Assembly (NCBI RefSeq): GCF_015062935.1
Contig: NZ_SUTM01000007.1
Coordinates: 1-64,000 of the forward strand
Length of the DNA: 64,000 nt
Origin: Methanobrevibacter sp.
Lineage (GTDB): Archaea > Methanobacteriota > Methanobacteria > Methanobacteriales > Methanobacteriaceae
Direction of reading: 5' to 3'
The notes below the pieces were generated by a model. The model worked only from the letters and a program-made list of their open reading frames with translations, was not told where the DNA came from and did not search any database. The position numbers and the translations under genes are program-made. Shown one piece after another: positions 19,833 to 28,109 of the stretch (within the stretch, counting starts at the first letter, position 1; the number at the start of each line of letters is the position of its first letter).

Positions 19833-20465
19833 TTAATCGTTATGCCAAACGAATAGCTCCCCATTCACTAAGAATGCATCGCCTTCATTGGCTGTTGGAT
19901 GTGCTGCTATCAGTTCTTCGAAAGTATCATAAGACCCTAAGATAACAGTTGCAGCCCCTGTATCTCCAGTGTCTCCTTTCTCTCCTTTACCTCCAAGACT
20001 TACTTGGAAACAATTGATATAGTTGCATTCATCAGAATTTGCAACAGGATGAAATGCTAGAAATTCACCGGCATTATTAACAATAGCCCCATTTGGTGAT
20101 AATTTGATTCTGTCACCCGCTTTGATATTAACAATACCTGAAGCCAGTTTTAATCTGTAGAGTCCACCTAAAAGAAGTACACTTCCTTTTCTCTCACCAT
20201 TTGTCATTACAACTGGTTCATTGACAAGGACCCCAACAGGAACTTCTGTGGCGTCTCCAGTGTATTTTCTCAATGATTCTTTTCCTATTGCTGATTTGTC
20301 TGAAATACAAAGTATATCATCAACTACACACTTATTGGAATACTCATATCCAAGACTACTACCAGATACAGTTATTACATTATCGACTAATGTTTTAACT
20401 CCATCATCCAATAAGAAGGTAGTAATCTCCTTTCTTTCTTCCAATAAAACAATTGTATCTGTCAT
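19833..20465 (-). CDS. decoration-like domain fused to a fibre tip
   Basis: Residues 1-160 are a paralogue of the capsid decoration-like protein at 3889-4374: MTDTIVLLEERKEITTFLLDDG against MADSIILLEERKEVTTFLLDEG, and LLLGGLYRLKLASGI against VLGHLFRLKLASGL. A short collagen stretch ([13 protein letters not shown]) and one YDTFEELIAAHPTANEGD repeat follow. The fusion suggests a capsid-bound protein that displays a binding domain on the virion surface. Confidence 0.6.
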   Translation of the reverse strand: MTDTIVLLEERKEITTFLLDDGVKTLVDNVITVSGSSLGYEYSNKCVVDDILCISDKSAIGKESLRKYTGDATEVPVGVLVNEPVVMTNGERKGSVLLLGGLYRLKLASGIVNIKAGDRIKLSPNGAIVNNAGEFLAFHPVANSDECNYINCFQVSLGGKGEKGDTGDTGAATVILGSYDTFEELIAAHPTANEGDAFLVNGELFVWHND

Positions 20466-20469
20466 TTTA

Positions 20470-21069
20470 TCACATTAATATGTCAAATATATGATTTCCT
20501 TTAACGGAAGGATTGCACTTTATATTACAACCGTTTTCACTAGCTAAATTGCAGAAATATAAATCTTCTGACAATACTGAGTCATCTTCATAAGTTACGA
20601 ATTTAAAGTACGGATATTCAAGTTTGGAGAATACATTAACATTGATTAATGCAATTCCTAATCCCCCACCTTTGACATCAATTGAATGTGGAACTTCATG
20701 AATCATGGTTTGGCCAGTAATGCAGTTATGATCATCAAAGTTCTTTCCGAAAGTGAAAATTATTGTCTGATCGGTTTTGGTTCTTTTTCTGTAGTACCAT
20801 CCAAGAGCAATATCTGATTCACATTCCAATAGCTTTATTAATGCATCACGTGGGAGCTGAATGTCTGAATCAACCATTAATACGTAATCATAGTTTCCAG
20901 CCATTGCGTTTTTAGCTATTTGATTTCTTGCCTTGGCACAGTCATATCCTGAAACATAATCAAAGTACAATTCATAACCTTCTGGCCTTTTCAATCCATA
21001 TATGCTTTTGAAACATTCCGGTTTGATGTTTTCAAAAGTTGGAACTGCAATCAATATCTTATTCGCCAT
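20470..21069 (-). CDS. family 2-like glycosyltransferase
   Basis: The 199-aa protein starts MANKILIAVPTFENI and has a GT-A fold pattern: AKARNQIAKNAMAGNYDYVLMVDSDIQLP, with the D-x-D metal site in VDSD, and GGGLGIALINV and EDLYF further on. The ATG at 21069 follows AGGAGA and overlaps the previous gene by 11 bases. In the middle of the fibre operon it might glycosylate fibres or alter host surface sugars; the substrate cannot be told. It has no membrane anchor. Confidence 0.7.
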   Translation of the reverse strand: MANKILIAVPTFENIKPECFKSIYGLKRPEGYELYFDYVSGYDCAKARNQIAKNAMAGNYDYVLMVDSDIQLPRDALIKLLECESDIALGWYYRKRTKTDQTIIFTFGKNFDDHNCITGQTMIHEVPHSIDVKGGGLGIALINVNVFSKLEYPYFKFVTYEDDSVLSEDLYFCNLASENGCNIKCNPSVKGNHIFDILM

Positions 21070-21331
21070 ATTTTCTCTCCAATTCCTGAATTCTTTTTTC
21101 CAAGTCACAAGTATTATCCAAATCTTTTTTCTCACATCTATACTGATAGATGTCAACTAGTGCAACAATGATGATGGCTAATGCAAATGGAATTAGTCCT
21201 TCGATTAAAGCATACTTTGTTGCGTTTTCCATGATGATGTTGATAGCTACTGCTGTTAAAACAGCACTTGAAATTGTTTTGGCAAAGTTGCAAATGAATA
21301 TTTTTTTCTTTAATGCGTTCATATCAATCAA
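21059..21331 (-). CDS. small membrane protein, holin-like, 90 aa
   Basis: Two hydrophobic segments (about residues 15-35 and 43-62) are followed by a charged coiled coil (EKKDLDNTCDLEKRIQELERKYGE). Size and layout fit a phage holin or holin partner. It overlaps the glycosyltransferase gene and follows another two-segment membrane protein, so the two may act together to let the lysin at 356-1165 out. Confidence 0.55.
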   Translation of the reverse strand: MIDMNALKKKIFICNFAKTISSAVLTAVAINIIMENATKYALIEGLIPFALAIIIVALVDIYQYRCEKKDLDNTCDLEKRIQELERKYGE

Positions 21332-21355
21332 CTTAAAATAATTCTCCAGAATATT

Positions 21356-21607
21356 CTATTCTTTTGATGGATATCCCAATACTCTTTTAGCTTTCTTTTT
21401 AGCGTATTCAACATCTCCTTCGCCTCTTATTCTACTTGCATAATGACTAGCTATACCAAGTATAATCATAAGAATGCAGTAGGGAATTGTATTTTCTGTA
21501 ATTCCTAGCGCTTCTGAATATAACATGATGATTGGAATAACAGTAACTAAAAATGAAGTTAAAATGTCAATATCTTTTCTATTCCTTTCTAACCATTCAT
21601 AAATCAT
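21356..21607 (-). CDS. small membrane protein, holin-like, 83 aa
   Basis: Starting MIYEWLERNRKDIDI, it has two membrane segments (about 14-34 and 40-58) and a basic C-terminus (KKKAKRVLGYPSKE). This is the common layout of class II holins. The ATG at 21607 follows GAGGTGG inside the preceding small gene; a TTG at 21613 is an alternative start. Function is inferred from size, topology and setting. Confidence 0.55.
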   Translation of the reverse strand: MIYEWLERNRKDIDILTSFLVTVIPIIMLYSEALGITENTIPYCILMIILGIASHYASRIRGEGDVEYAKKKAKRVLGYPSKE

Positions 21608-21609
21608 TT

Positions 21610-21765
21610 TCAAGCCACCTCTTCATAGGGTTTGTTTGTATGAGAGAGAATTATACCATCAACGCAAATCTTTTCTTCAGTTCTGTATGCTTCTTCAGCA
21701 TTTTCCTCGACATTAATCCAGGATTCATATTCTTCAAAGGTTTCAAAGTATTTGATGTATTTCAT
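21610..21765 (-). CDS. small acidic protein, 51 aa
   Basis: An ATG at 21765 after GGGAGG opens a frame starting MKYIKYFETFEEYESWIN. It is acidic and ends KPYEEVA. It overlaps the preceding gene by four bases and ends three bases before the next ATG, so translation is coupled. Short proteins of this type between fibre and holin genes are common in tailed viruses; the function is unknown. Confidence 0.6.
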   Translation of the reverse strand: MKYIKYFETFEEYESWINVEENAEEAYRTEEKICVDGIILSHTNKPYEEVA

Positions 21766-21953
21766 TGTGCCTCCCATGTAATAGAGTAGTATAATTTTCC
21801 ATCTTCGATTTTAAATTCTATAATAGGTTTAACTGCATAAGGATAACCTGAATCAACATATTTGGTGCCGTTCCAGTAGAACCAGTGGCCTGTTGCCTGG
21901 TCTATGTATGGTCCTTTGTTTTCCAATGTTCCAACAAGTTTCCTTATAGTCAT
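21762..21953 (-). CDS. small fibre-associated protein, 63 aa
   Basis: The protein starts MTIRKLVGTLENKGPYI and contains GHWFYWNGTKYVDSGYPYAV, a Trp/Tyr-rich strand pair like the surface repeats in the collagen-like fibres. It is the first gene of a tightly packed unit (21953 leftward) behind a viral promoter. Confidence 0.6.
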   Translation of the reverse strand: MTIRKLVGTLENKGPYIDQATGHWFYWNGTKYVDSGYPYAVKPIIEFKIEDGKLYYSITWEAQ

Positions 21954-21969
21954 GTTAAATCCCCACTAT

Positions 21970-22031
21970 AAATTTATTATGTTTTTTATTATATAATTTA
22001 TTATATAGTTTATTATTTCTTTTATATAAAA
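21970..22031 (-). promoter_or_regulatory. viral promoter of the fibre unit (copy c)
   Basis: TTTATATAAA at 22021-22030 is followed leftward by three ATAATAAA-type boxes before the gene starting at 21953. The TATA box lies inside the last codons of the upstream gene. Confidence 0.55.
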
Positions 22032-22792
22032 TATACTTTTTCATCTTCACTACAACCGTCCCATTCCATGTAGAGTTTGTTGTCTTCCCAGATAAATCTG
22101 ACATTATTGACAATAGCTACATCTGGAAGCTCACAATAAGTAACACCATCATTATCTTTGACATAATTAGCTTGAGCCATAATGTTGGACCCCGTTGGTA
22201 CGATCATGTTTACTACATGAGTTATTTCATCCTGCTCAAATGAACAGTCAGCAAGATCAAGACAGTTCTGGGATTCAGGATACATTTCGATTTCTGACAT
22301 TTGCCTGTAGACTCTAATGTATTCTGTTTCTTGATTTTCCGTTAGGTTGACAATGGAAAGCAGTCTTAAATCATGGCCGTGTGTTGGATTGCATTCACCA
22401 TCCTTGTCGATATAGATTCTTGTGTTCGGCAATATATCTGCAGGAGTCGGCCTTTTCAGTTTTAATCTGAAAACATCTCCAAGCACAGCAACAGTAACAA
22501 GAGTATGTCCTGAAGACCTAACCTGAACCTTACCTAACAGATAGCCAAAAGCTAAATCACCTTCCTTTGCTTTTTTAACTATTGTGTGTTCCATTGTTGA
22601 TTCTTCCGCTAACGTTACCATTTCACCGACTCTACATTGATTAGCTGAAATCCATGCAGTATGTTCTTCATTAACATAAGTCTTTTCGCCCTCATCTAAA
22701 AGACAAGCAATAACGTCCATCTTTTCTTCATGGCCAAGTCCTGTAGGATATCCTCGACCATGGCCAATTGTTTCCTTATATTCTTCAATCAT
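22022..22792 (-). CDS. third decoration-domain protein, 256 aa
   Basis: Residues about 20-165 repeat the decoration-like core: EKMDVIACLLDEGEKTYV, then VTLAEESTMEHTIVKKAKEGD and VAVLGDVFRLKLKR. A different C-terminal beta domain of about 80 residues follows, ending KLYMEWDGCSEDEKVYFI. The three paralogues in this window thus share a core with different tails, as expected for a capsid platform that carries varied surface domains. Confidence 0.5.
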   Translation of the reverse strand: MIEEYKETIGHGRGYPTGLGHEEKMDVIACLLDEGEKTYVNEEHTAWISANQCRVGEMVTLAEESTMEHTIVKKAKEGDLAFGYLLGKVQVRSSGHTLVTVAVLGDVFRLKLKRPTPADILPNTRIYIDKDGECNPTHGHDLRLLSIVNLTENQETEYIRVYRQMSEIEMYPESQNCLDLADCSFEQDEITHVVNMIVPTGSNIMAQANYVKDNDGVTYCELPDVAIVNNVRFIWEDNKLYMEWDGCSEDEKVYFI

Positions 22793-22793
22793 T

Positions 22794-23942
22794 CTAAAAC
22801 ACCCAGTCCCAATCTTTATTGATTATTTTATCTGGCAAGTATAGGCCAGTATTATCCATTGACTCATCATTAGCATCCCACAATAGCTTACTGCCTTTAT
22901 ATGCTTTAGGATATTCATGTTCACCTTTGAATAATCTAATTCCATGTTTTGATTGTTTTTCTGTTACAGTTATTTCTGGAATCCCATTAGCTGCAAATAA
23001 TGGGGATGGAAATATCAATATCCATTTCAAGTCAAAATAGTTAAATTCTTCAAAATCTGTTGTTGCATATCCTGTTGGGGATATTTCAATTTCAGCATAA
23101 TTATTATCATAGAATTTACTTGGATTGTTTCTGCTGAATCCTTCAAGATAATCAGAAGAACTTGATGTTCCTGTACCTACACGGCCATGAATATGGTATT
23201 GTCTCCAATCTCCCTCATCATCACTTCCTGAGGAATATGTATCAAAGGAACTGGACATAACTAATGTCTTTGCTCCTTCAAACATACAATAAGGCTTAAC
23301 AGTACTGCTCCAATAAAACATGGTTTCTTTAATATCTTCAGAATACAAGAGATTGAAATCTGACTGCATCATGTAACTTCCAATGGTTGAACCAAGAAAT
23401 GTTCCATTATCATTAACGGCAACATTACCACTTATATGTTTAAATCTAACTGCAATAACACGATTATTTGTTAAATCCTGACCAGAAGCAAATGTTGTAA
23501 ATAAACTGCTTGGAATGCCAGTATCAAAGCTTGGAACGAATCTTGCTCTTAGAAATTTTCCATTATCTGTTGAGTCATTGTTGATACTTAAACCGGAGTA
23601 GTTCATGAAAAATTGTGAGTATGCATCAGAATTTGCATCAAACATTAACAGACCATTACCTGATGTTAATGTGCTGGCGAAGGTTGTGTCATGAACTTCA
23701 AGGATCAACTTTGTAGTTTCAGAAATTTTTCCAACAGGAATTCTGACAAGTATTGCTGCACGTTGAGATCCATAAGCTGGAATGTACATTACTGGACATG
23801 CTGTTCCATCTAATGTTTTGATTTTAAGATTTTTTAAATCGCTTCTGAATAAATTAGCAAAAGAACTATCCTCCAAATTATCCAAGAACAAATAATCATA
23901 GTTGGATGAATAGCTACTGCTTCTCTGATTGTAATTACTCAT
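22794..23942 (-). CDS. lectin-like virion protein (DUF2341-like)
   Basis: From the ATG at 23942 the 382-aa protein starts MSNYNQRSSSYSSNYDYLFL. The centre resembles the DUF2341/concanavalin-like fold: ACPVMYIPAYGSQRAAILVRIP, then NGLLMFDANSDAYSQF. Such domains bind sugars or form spike tips. The upstream in-frame extension to 24056 runs through the promoter and is unlikely. It is probably part of the virion fibre set; the product ends DKIINKDWDWVF. Confidence 0.5.
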   Translation of the reverse strand: MSNYNQRSSSYSSNYDYLFLDNLEDSSFANLFRSDLKNLKIKTLDGTACPVMYIPAYGSQRAAILVRIPVGKISETTKLILEVHDTTFASTLTSGNGLLMFDANSDAYSQFFMNYSGLSINNDSTDNGKFLRARFVPSFDTGIPSSLFTTFASGQDLTNNRVIAVRFKHISGNVAVNDNGTFLGSTIGSYMMQSDFNLLYSEDIKETMFYWSSTVKPYCMFEGAKTLVMSSSFDTYSSGSDDEGDWRQYHIHGRVGTGTSSSSDYLEGFSRNNPSKFYDNNYAEIEISPTGYATTDFEEFNYFDLKWILIFPSPLFAANGIPEITVTEKQSKHGIRLFKGEHEYPKAYKGSKLLWDANDESMDNTGLYLPDKIINKDWDWVF

Positions 23943-23984
23943 TACAATGTTAATTTGCAATTCTTTTATCAATGTCATAAATAA

Positions 23985-24010
23985 TATTTTATTATCCTTT
24001 TTATATAAAT
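23985..24010 (-). promoter_or_regulatory. viral promoter (copy d)
   Basis: A TTTATATAAA box near 23996-24007 is followed leftward by GGATAATAAAATATT. The ATG at 23942 is about 55 bases downstream, a spacing like those of the other copies. Confidence 0.45.
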
Positions 24011-24214
24011 TATATAATAAATATAGTAATATTAACATTAATGTTTCTGATTTCAAAAGTGCCCGTCTTGCACTGAAATATACATTAGGTATTGAAAAAA
24101 CAACACTAACAATCAGGCCATTAATATGAAATTAAATCCCCCTGATTAAAGCTAAAATAAATAGCTATTGTTTTAATGTAACGTTAAATATTAAAAATTT
24201 TACATAACCTATCA

Positions 24215-24300
24215 TGAAAAAAACATATCGATAGATTTAAATATATGGATATATAAATTAGGAATTACAAATATCATATCGATATTCTTAAATATGTCGA
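24215..24300 (+). promoter_or_regulatory. promoter and operator repeats of the arsR cassette
   Basis: Two imperfect copies of CATATCGATA followed by a T-rich spacer and AAATATRT(G) start near 24223 and 24276, on either side of a TATA-like stretch. The shared CATATCGATA block fits a pair of ArsR binding sites before the gene at 24311. Confidence 0.5.
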
Positions 24301-24310
24301 AATTATAATT

Positions 24311-24661
24311 ATGTATATGGTATCTGAAAACAAGGAGGACTGTTGCAGAGAATGTTCAGTTGAAGAATTACTAAAAAATACTCCCTCCCCTAAAAAACTA
24401 GAAAACAATGCAACATTATTGAAATCTTTAGCTGACCCGACAAGATTAAAAATGATATATTTATTAAAAAACGGTGAATTATGTGTCTGTGAAATATTGG
24501 AAGCCATGGACAAATCCCAATCCACAATTTCACATCATCTAAACATGATGAAGAAAGAAAATATTCTTTTAACAAGAAAAGAAGGAAAATGGATTTATTA
24601 CCGGTTAGCTGATGAAAATATTATTGAAATCTTGGAAAACTTATTCAATATAGTGGAATGA
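24311..24661 (+). CDS. ArsR-family metal-sensing repressor
   Basis: The 116-aa protein has the SmtB/ArsR winged helix: LLKSLADPTRLKMIYLLKNGELCVCEIL, then SQSTISHHLNMMKKENILL and a wing RKEGKWIYYRL. The CVC motif in the alpha-3 helix is the classic As/Sb (or Cd/Pb) site, and an additional CCRECS cluster at residues 11-16 could complete a second site. It opens a four-gene rightward cassette and two operator-like repeats stand upstream, so autoregulation is likely. Confidence 0.85.
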   Translation: MYMVSENKEDCCRECSVEELLKNTPSPKKLENNATLLKSLADPTRLKMIYLLKNGELCVCEILEAMDKSQSTISHHLNMMKKENILLTRKEGKWIYYRLADENIIEILENLFNIVE

Positions 24662-24667
24662 TGAAGT

Positions 24668-25042
24668 ATGACTGAAAAAATAGCATTAGCCTCATGCAAC
24701 GGCATGAGCCCCAATGGACTAGTATCACGTGTTGCAGTAGGAGATTGTAAAAAAGAAAACGAAAATATCATATCAATCTGTATGGGTTCAACTTCTGCAG
24801 ATATAGAAGGTAAAAATAATCCAATGCTAAAAAAATACCCAATAATAGCAATAAATGGATGTTCAAATAATTGTGTAAATAAAATTCTAAAAAACAAAGG
24901 AATAACCGTAAAACAAACAATAGAAGTAGGAGAAATCCTAGAACCACATAACATTTCAAGCAAAGATCCTTTCAGACTAGATGATGAGGGAGAAAAATGT
25001 GTTGAAATCATTAAAAAGGAAATTAACAAAAGAATGGAGTAG
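24668..25042 (+). CDS. DGC-domain putative zinc-binding protein
   Basis: The 124-aa protein fits the DGC family: IALASCNGMSPNGLVSRVA near the start, ISICMGSTSADIEG in the middle, and AINGCSNNCVNKIL, with Cys residues in the positions the family uses for metal. The family's biochemical role is not established. It starts six bases after the arsR stop and is followed by two more Cys-rich proteins, so a metalloid, metal or redox stress role for the cassette is likely. Confidence 0.75.
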   Translation: MTEKIALASCNGMSPNGLVSRVAVGDCKKENENIISICMGSTSADIEGKNNPMLKKYPIIAINGCSNNCVNKILKNKGITVKQTIEVGEILEPHNISSKDPFRLDDEGEKCVEIIKKEINKRME

Positions 25043-25049
25043 GATTAAA

Positions 25050-25439
25050 ATGGATTTAGAAATATGGAAATCATTTGTAAATGATAATTATTACGAATTC
25101 TCCGCATTAAAAGATAAAGCAAAAATAGCGCTGCTGCTTCCAGATACAGATAAAATGATAATCCTTGAAAAATCAGAAGACAAAATGTTAATCCATAGCG
25201 GACATGCAGATGAATTTGATTTTCCTTTTGCCCAAATCGCACTACAATTCTCAGAAGAATCTGCCGACAAACTTAACGAAAATTGGTCATTTAATACTTT
25301 GAAAAATTTAACCAAAAAGGATGAAATTAGAATATTATCTTTTGTAAATGAAAATGAATTAAGATATTACAAATTCAATATTTTCCTAAAAAAATTTGGT
25401 TATGAACTTAACTCAAGTTGTTCATGTGGGTGTTGCTGA
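25050..25439 (+). CDS. hypothetical protein with CSCGCC tail, 129 aa
   Basis: Starting MDLEIWKSFVNDNYYEF at the ATG at 25050, the protein is mixed alpha/beta and ends SSCSCGCC, a likely metal-binding tail. Its TGA overlaps the ATG of the next gene by one base. The family is not recognised. Partnership with the Fe-S protein is suggested by coupling. Confidence 0.6.
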   Translation: MDLEIWKSFVNDNYYEFSALKDKAKIALLLPDTDKMIILEKSEDKMLIHSGHADEFDFPFAQIALQFSEESADKLNENWSFNTLKNLTKKDEIRILSFVNENELRYYKFNIFLKKFGYELNSSCSCGCC

Positions 25440-26245
25440 TGAGTGACAATTGGAATTTTGACGGATTAGTGCAGGATGTATTAGTAAAATCAGGTAATAA
25501 CTCCTGCTGTGGAGATATTTCATTTCCAGACACCCATAAATTAGATAATCCTTCTAATCCTCAATCAACAATTTCAAATGATTTACTTAATGAGTTTGAA
25601 AAATATCTTCAGGAATTGGGAATTATCGAAGTGGCCTATGTGAATGGAATTAATGATTATTTTTTACACGGCTTGAATTTTGACTTTAATTCAGCAATTG
25701 TGATTTCATATGAAATCAGCAAAAGTATTCATGATGAAGGAGCTGGAGATAAGGCACAAGCGTTCAATAATGAATTATATGAAAGTTTTGGAAACATCAC
25801 TTATGAAATTTCAGATTACTTAAGATCCCATGGTTTTGAAACAATGGTTGCTCATCCAAGAGAGGAAACAATTGATTTCTCTCATTTGGCTCAAAAAGCA
25901 GGAATGGGTGCAATTGGAAAAAGTGGATTATTAATAAGTCCGAAAAAAGGACCTAATCAAAAGATAGCTGCAATATTGGTGAACATTGAAAACCTGCCTT
26001 TATTAAATTGTAATAAACATGAATGGATTTCAAGATACTGCAACTACTGTAATTCCTGCGTTAAAGCATGCCCACAAGAAGCACTTATCCTAAACAGAAA
26101 AAATAAAAATGTGGAGTTTATTGCAGATTTATGCATTGGCTGCACTAAAGGTTGTGTTGAATGCATTAAAGCATGCCCATTCTATAAAAAAGGTTATGAA
26201 CATGTTTTTAAAAAATACAAAAAACTAGAAGCCAAACTGTCTTGA
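25439..26245 (+). CDS. QueG-like Fe-S reductase, 268 aa
   Basis: The N-terminal part (to about 190) resembles the cobalamin-binding DUF1730 domain of epoxyqueuosine reductase-like proteins, including MGAIGKSGLLISPKKGPNQKI. Two 4Fe-4S sites follow: CNYCNSCVKACP and CIGCTKGCVECIKACP. Archaea make archaeosine rather than queuosine by this route, so the substrate is probably something else; in the setting of an ArsR cassette a reductive metalloid or corrinoid-linked reaction is possible. It ends the cassette. Confidence 0.7.
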   Translation: MSDNWNFDGLVQDVLVKSGNNSCCGDISFPDTHKLDNPSNPQSTISNDLLNEFEKYLQELGIIEVAYVNGINDYFLHGLNFDFNSAIVISYEISKSIHDEGAGDKAQAFNNELYESFGNITYEISDYLRSHGFETMVAHPREETIDFSHLAQKAGMGAIGKSGLLISPKKGPNQKIAAILVNIENLPLLNCNKHEWISRYCNYCNSCVKACPQEALILNRKNKNVEFIADLCIGCTKGCVECIKACPFYKKGYEHVFKKYKKLEAKLS

Positions 26246-26479
26246 TTATAACATTAACTATCACCATTTCTTATTTGAAACTTGTTTTTTAAAAGTAGTT
26301 GATGTATCTGCATAGTTATAGTCTGAATGATTTTTTGTTAACTTTGATGTTAATGTAACACCCAGTTTATCAAATAAAAATAGTTACAATTCATTCAATT
26401 TAATTAAGCGTAACATCAATTATTTGTAGGTAAATTATGTTAAGAATAGTCTGGAATAATAAATAAAAATATTGTTGGA

Positions 26480-27020
26480 TTAATCCACCTTGCCATACCC
26501 ATGTTATAAGCGAGCCAATTCGCCCAGGCCGACCCGATGCCGACCGAAGGGAGGCATCTGTGGGAGACCTGGGTGAATAGAATTGGCGAACATATACTAT
26601 AATAAGTAACCGACCCTTGCCGGTCGGTTCCGTAAGTCATCAATGAAGAAAACTAATTTTATTTAACCAGCGGCATCATTATATGCAGTCCGACCTTTAG
26701 GTCGGACTGGATGCCTTGAGCGTAAGCGAAAGGCCAATACTATAGACCTAACAAAAATAGCTTTATCAAAGTTCGAGGAATAGGGGCTTGTCCCCCTATT
26801 CCGAGTTTATGGATTTGAAATTAATGATTTTGTCAAATTTAAGAACCGACCATTTATCGGTCGGTTCGGGGGTTAAGTTTTGATAAACTTGATTATAATT
26901 GCATTGGCATTCTTGAGTAATTAAATGGGGGCTTGTCCCCCATTAATTAGGCATTAAGGGTTTCAATTCAAGATATTAAAGGAAGTGAAACACCACAAAC
27001 ACTTCCTCATATCTAATTCA
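26480..27020. ncRNA. candidate large structured RNA
   Basis: No gene is seen from 26246 to 27082. The stretch is far more GC-rich than its surroundings and holds at least seven strong stems: 26514-26528 with 26568-26587 enclosing GATGCC/GGCATC; AACCGACC/GGTCGGTT at 26608-26629; AGTCCGACC/GGTCGGACT at 26687-26708 inside GGCATC/GATGCC; GGAATAGGGG/CCCCTATTCC at 26777-26802; AACCGACC/GGTCGGTT again at 26844-26866; AATGGGGG/CCCCCATT at 26924-26944; AGGAAGTG/CACTTCCT at 26980-27007. A GC(GTAA)GC loop near 26720 favours the plus strand, a C(TTCG)G loop the minus. It lies between convergent genes. Size and place recall ROOL or GOLLD phage RNAs, but I cannot assign it to either. Confidence 0.65.
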
Positions 27021-27043
27021 ATAACGAGCGTTCAATGAAGATT

Positions 27044-27087
27044 TATAGCTCCGGTGTAAAAAGCAACAAAACACCATCATAGCTATA
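27044..27087 (-). terminator. hairpin at the end of the scaffold gene
   Basis: TATAGCT and GGTGT (27044-27057) pair with ACACC and AGCTATA (27071-27087) around a 13-base A-rich loop. It overlaps the stop codon of the leftward protease/scaffold gene and may end that transcript or form the outer stem of the RNA-like region. Confidence 0.5.
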
Positions 27088-28045
27088 TTCTAGTTCTATT
27101 GAATCCCATATCCTTTAAAATTTTATTATATTCCTCACGAGTAGTGAAAGAAGGTTTATTCTCATCAGTATCACTACCAGTAGATCCAGTTTCTCCACTT
27201 TCACCAGAGTTTCCCGGATTTCTACCCCCTGGTGTGGAACCGTCATTAGCTGCTTCAATTTTAATTCTTCTCTCAGCCAGTTTTTCCATTAGCTCCATAT
27301 CAACGTCACCAGATAATAGCTTATCAATAACTTCTTTATCCTGTGCATTTTCATTATAGTTAAAATTATATTTAGCTTCGTACTCTTTTATTTTCCTTTC
27401 ATTTTCCGCTTTTCTAAGTTCAGACAATTCATTTAAGATATCATCTTTACTGTCAATGAATTCCTTATTCTCTTCAATAGCTTTTTTAATCTCATCATAT
27501 TTTTTAGATTCTTCTTTTAGATTATTAATTTCATCCTGAAGCTTTCCAATCTCAGCATCTTTACCTTGCAATTTTTCCAATAATAAAGAAGTAGCTACAT
27601 TAGTATCTTTTGCAGGTGCAGGTTGAGGTTGTGGTGCAGGTTCTGGATTTGGATTTCCAGTTTGGCCTGTTTCTCCAGCAATGTCTGAATTCAATAATCT
27701 AATTTTTCTTGGATGCTTAGTAACTCCTACGTCAATTAAACTCATAGTATCAATTCCAAATGAATCTCCATTATCTTTCAATAAGACATCAACTTTTGGA
27801 GATAGTCCTTTTCCTTCCATATCCAGTTCATCTGGAATTTCAAGGAATAGCTTTCCTTTTTCGTATTCAATATTATTTCCGATTCCAACATAGATATTGT
27901 CATGTTCTGAAGTTAAAGGAATTCCTCCACGATAGTTTTCAGCTATTAGTTTTAGATCATCTTCAGTCCACTCAACGGGTTTAGTTAACCTTTCATCCAA
28001 GTCCGAATAGTCATATGATCCAACTTCAAAAAGTTCATGCCTCAT
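27083..28045 (-). CDS. prohead protease/scaffold fusion
   Basis: The first 120 residues (EWTEDDLKLIAENYRGGIPL, TSEHDN, then GLSPKVDVLL and MSLIDVGVTKHP) look like the small capsid maturation protease of Mu-like and related viruses, where a His and a Ser act as catalytic residues. A Pro-rich linker (PEPAPQPQPAPA) leads to a long coiled coil (about 150-270) as in scaffold proteins, then a Gly/Ser-rich linker and a short C-terminal helix that could bind capsid. It lies directly after the portal gene, the usual place. Catalysis is inferred. Confidence 0.65.
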   Translation of the reverse strand: MRHELFEVGSYDYSDLDERLTKPVEWTEDDLKLIAENYRGGIPLTSEHDNIYVGIGNNIEYEKGKLFLEIPDELDMEGKGLSPKVDVLLKDNGDSFGIDTMSLIDVGVTKHPRKIRLLNSDIAGETGQTGNPNPEPAPQPQPAPAKDTNVATSLLLEKLQGKDAEIGKLQDEINNLKEESKKYDEIKKAIEENKEFIDSKDDILNELSELRKAENERKIKEYEAKYNFNYNENAQDKEVIDKLLSGDVDMELMEKLAERRIKIEAANDGSTPGGRNPGNSGESGETGSTGSDTDENKPSFTTREEYNKILKDMGFNRTRI

Positions 28046-28054
28046 AATTTATCA

Positions 28055-28104
28055 CATTTTATTATATTAATTATTATATATTTTATTACTTATTTTATAT
28101 AAAT
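28055..28104 (-). promoter_or_regulatory. viral promoter of the protease/scaffold gene (copy e)
   Basis: Read leftward, ATTTATATAAAA near 28092-28104 is followed by AAGTAATAAAA and ATATAATAAAATG before the ATG at 28045. Confidence 0.5.
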
Positions 28105-28109
28105 CTTTA

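Noticed and set aside
24598-25315. Leftward frames opposite the ArsR/DGC cassette
   Set aside because: They lie fully opposite genes with clear domains and coupled starts.
26440-26643. Leftward 67-codon frame in the RNA-like region
   Set aside because: It runs through strong stems, has no family and no good ribosome site; structured RNA explains the DNA better.
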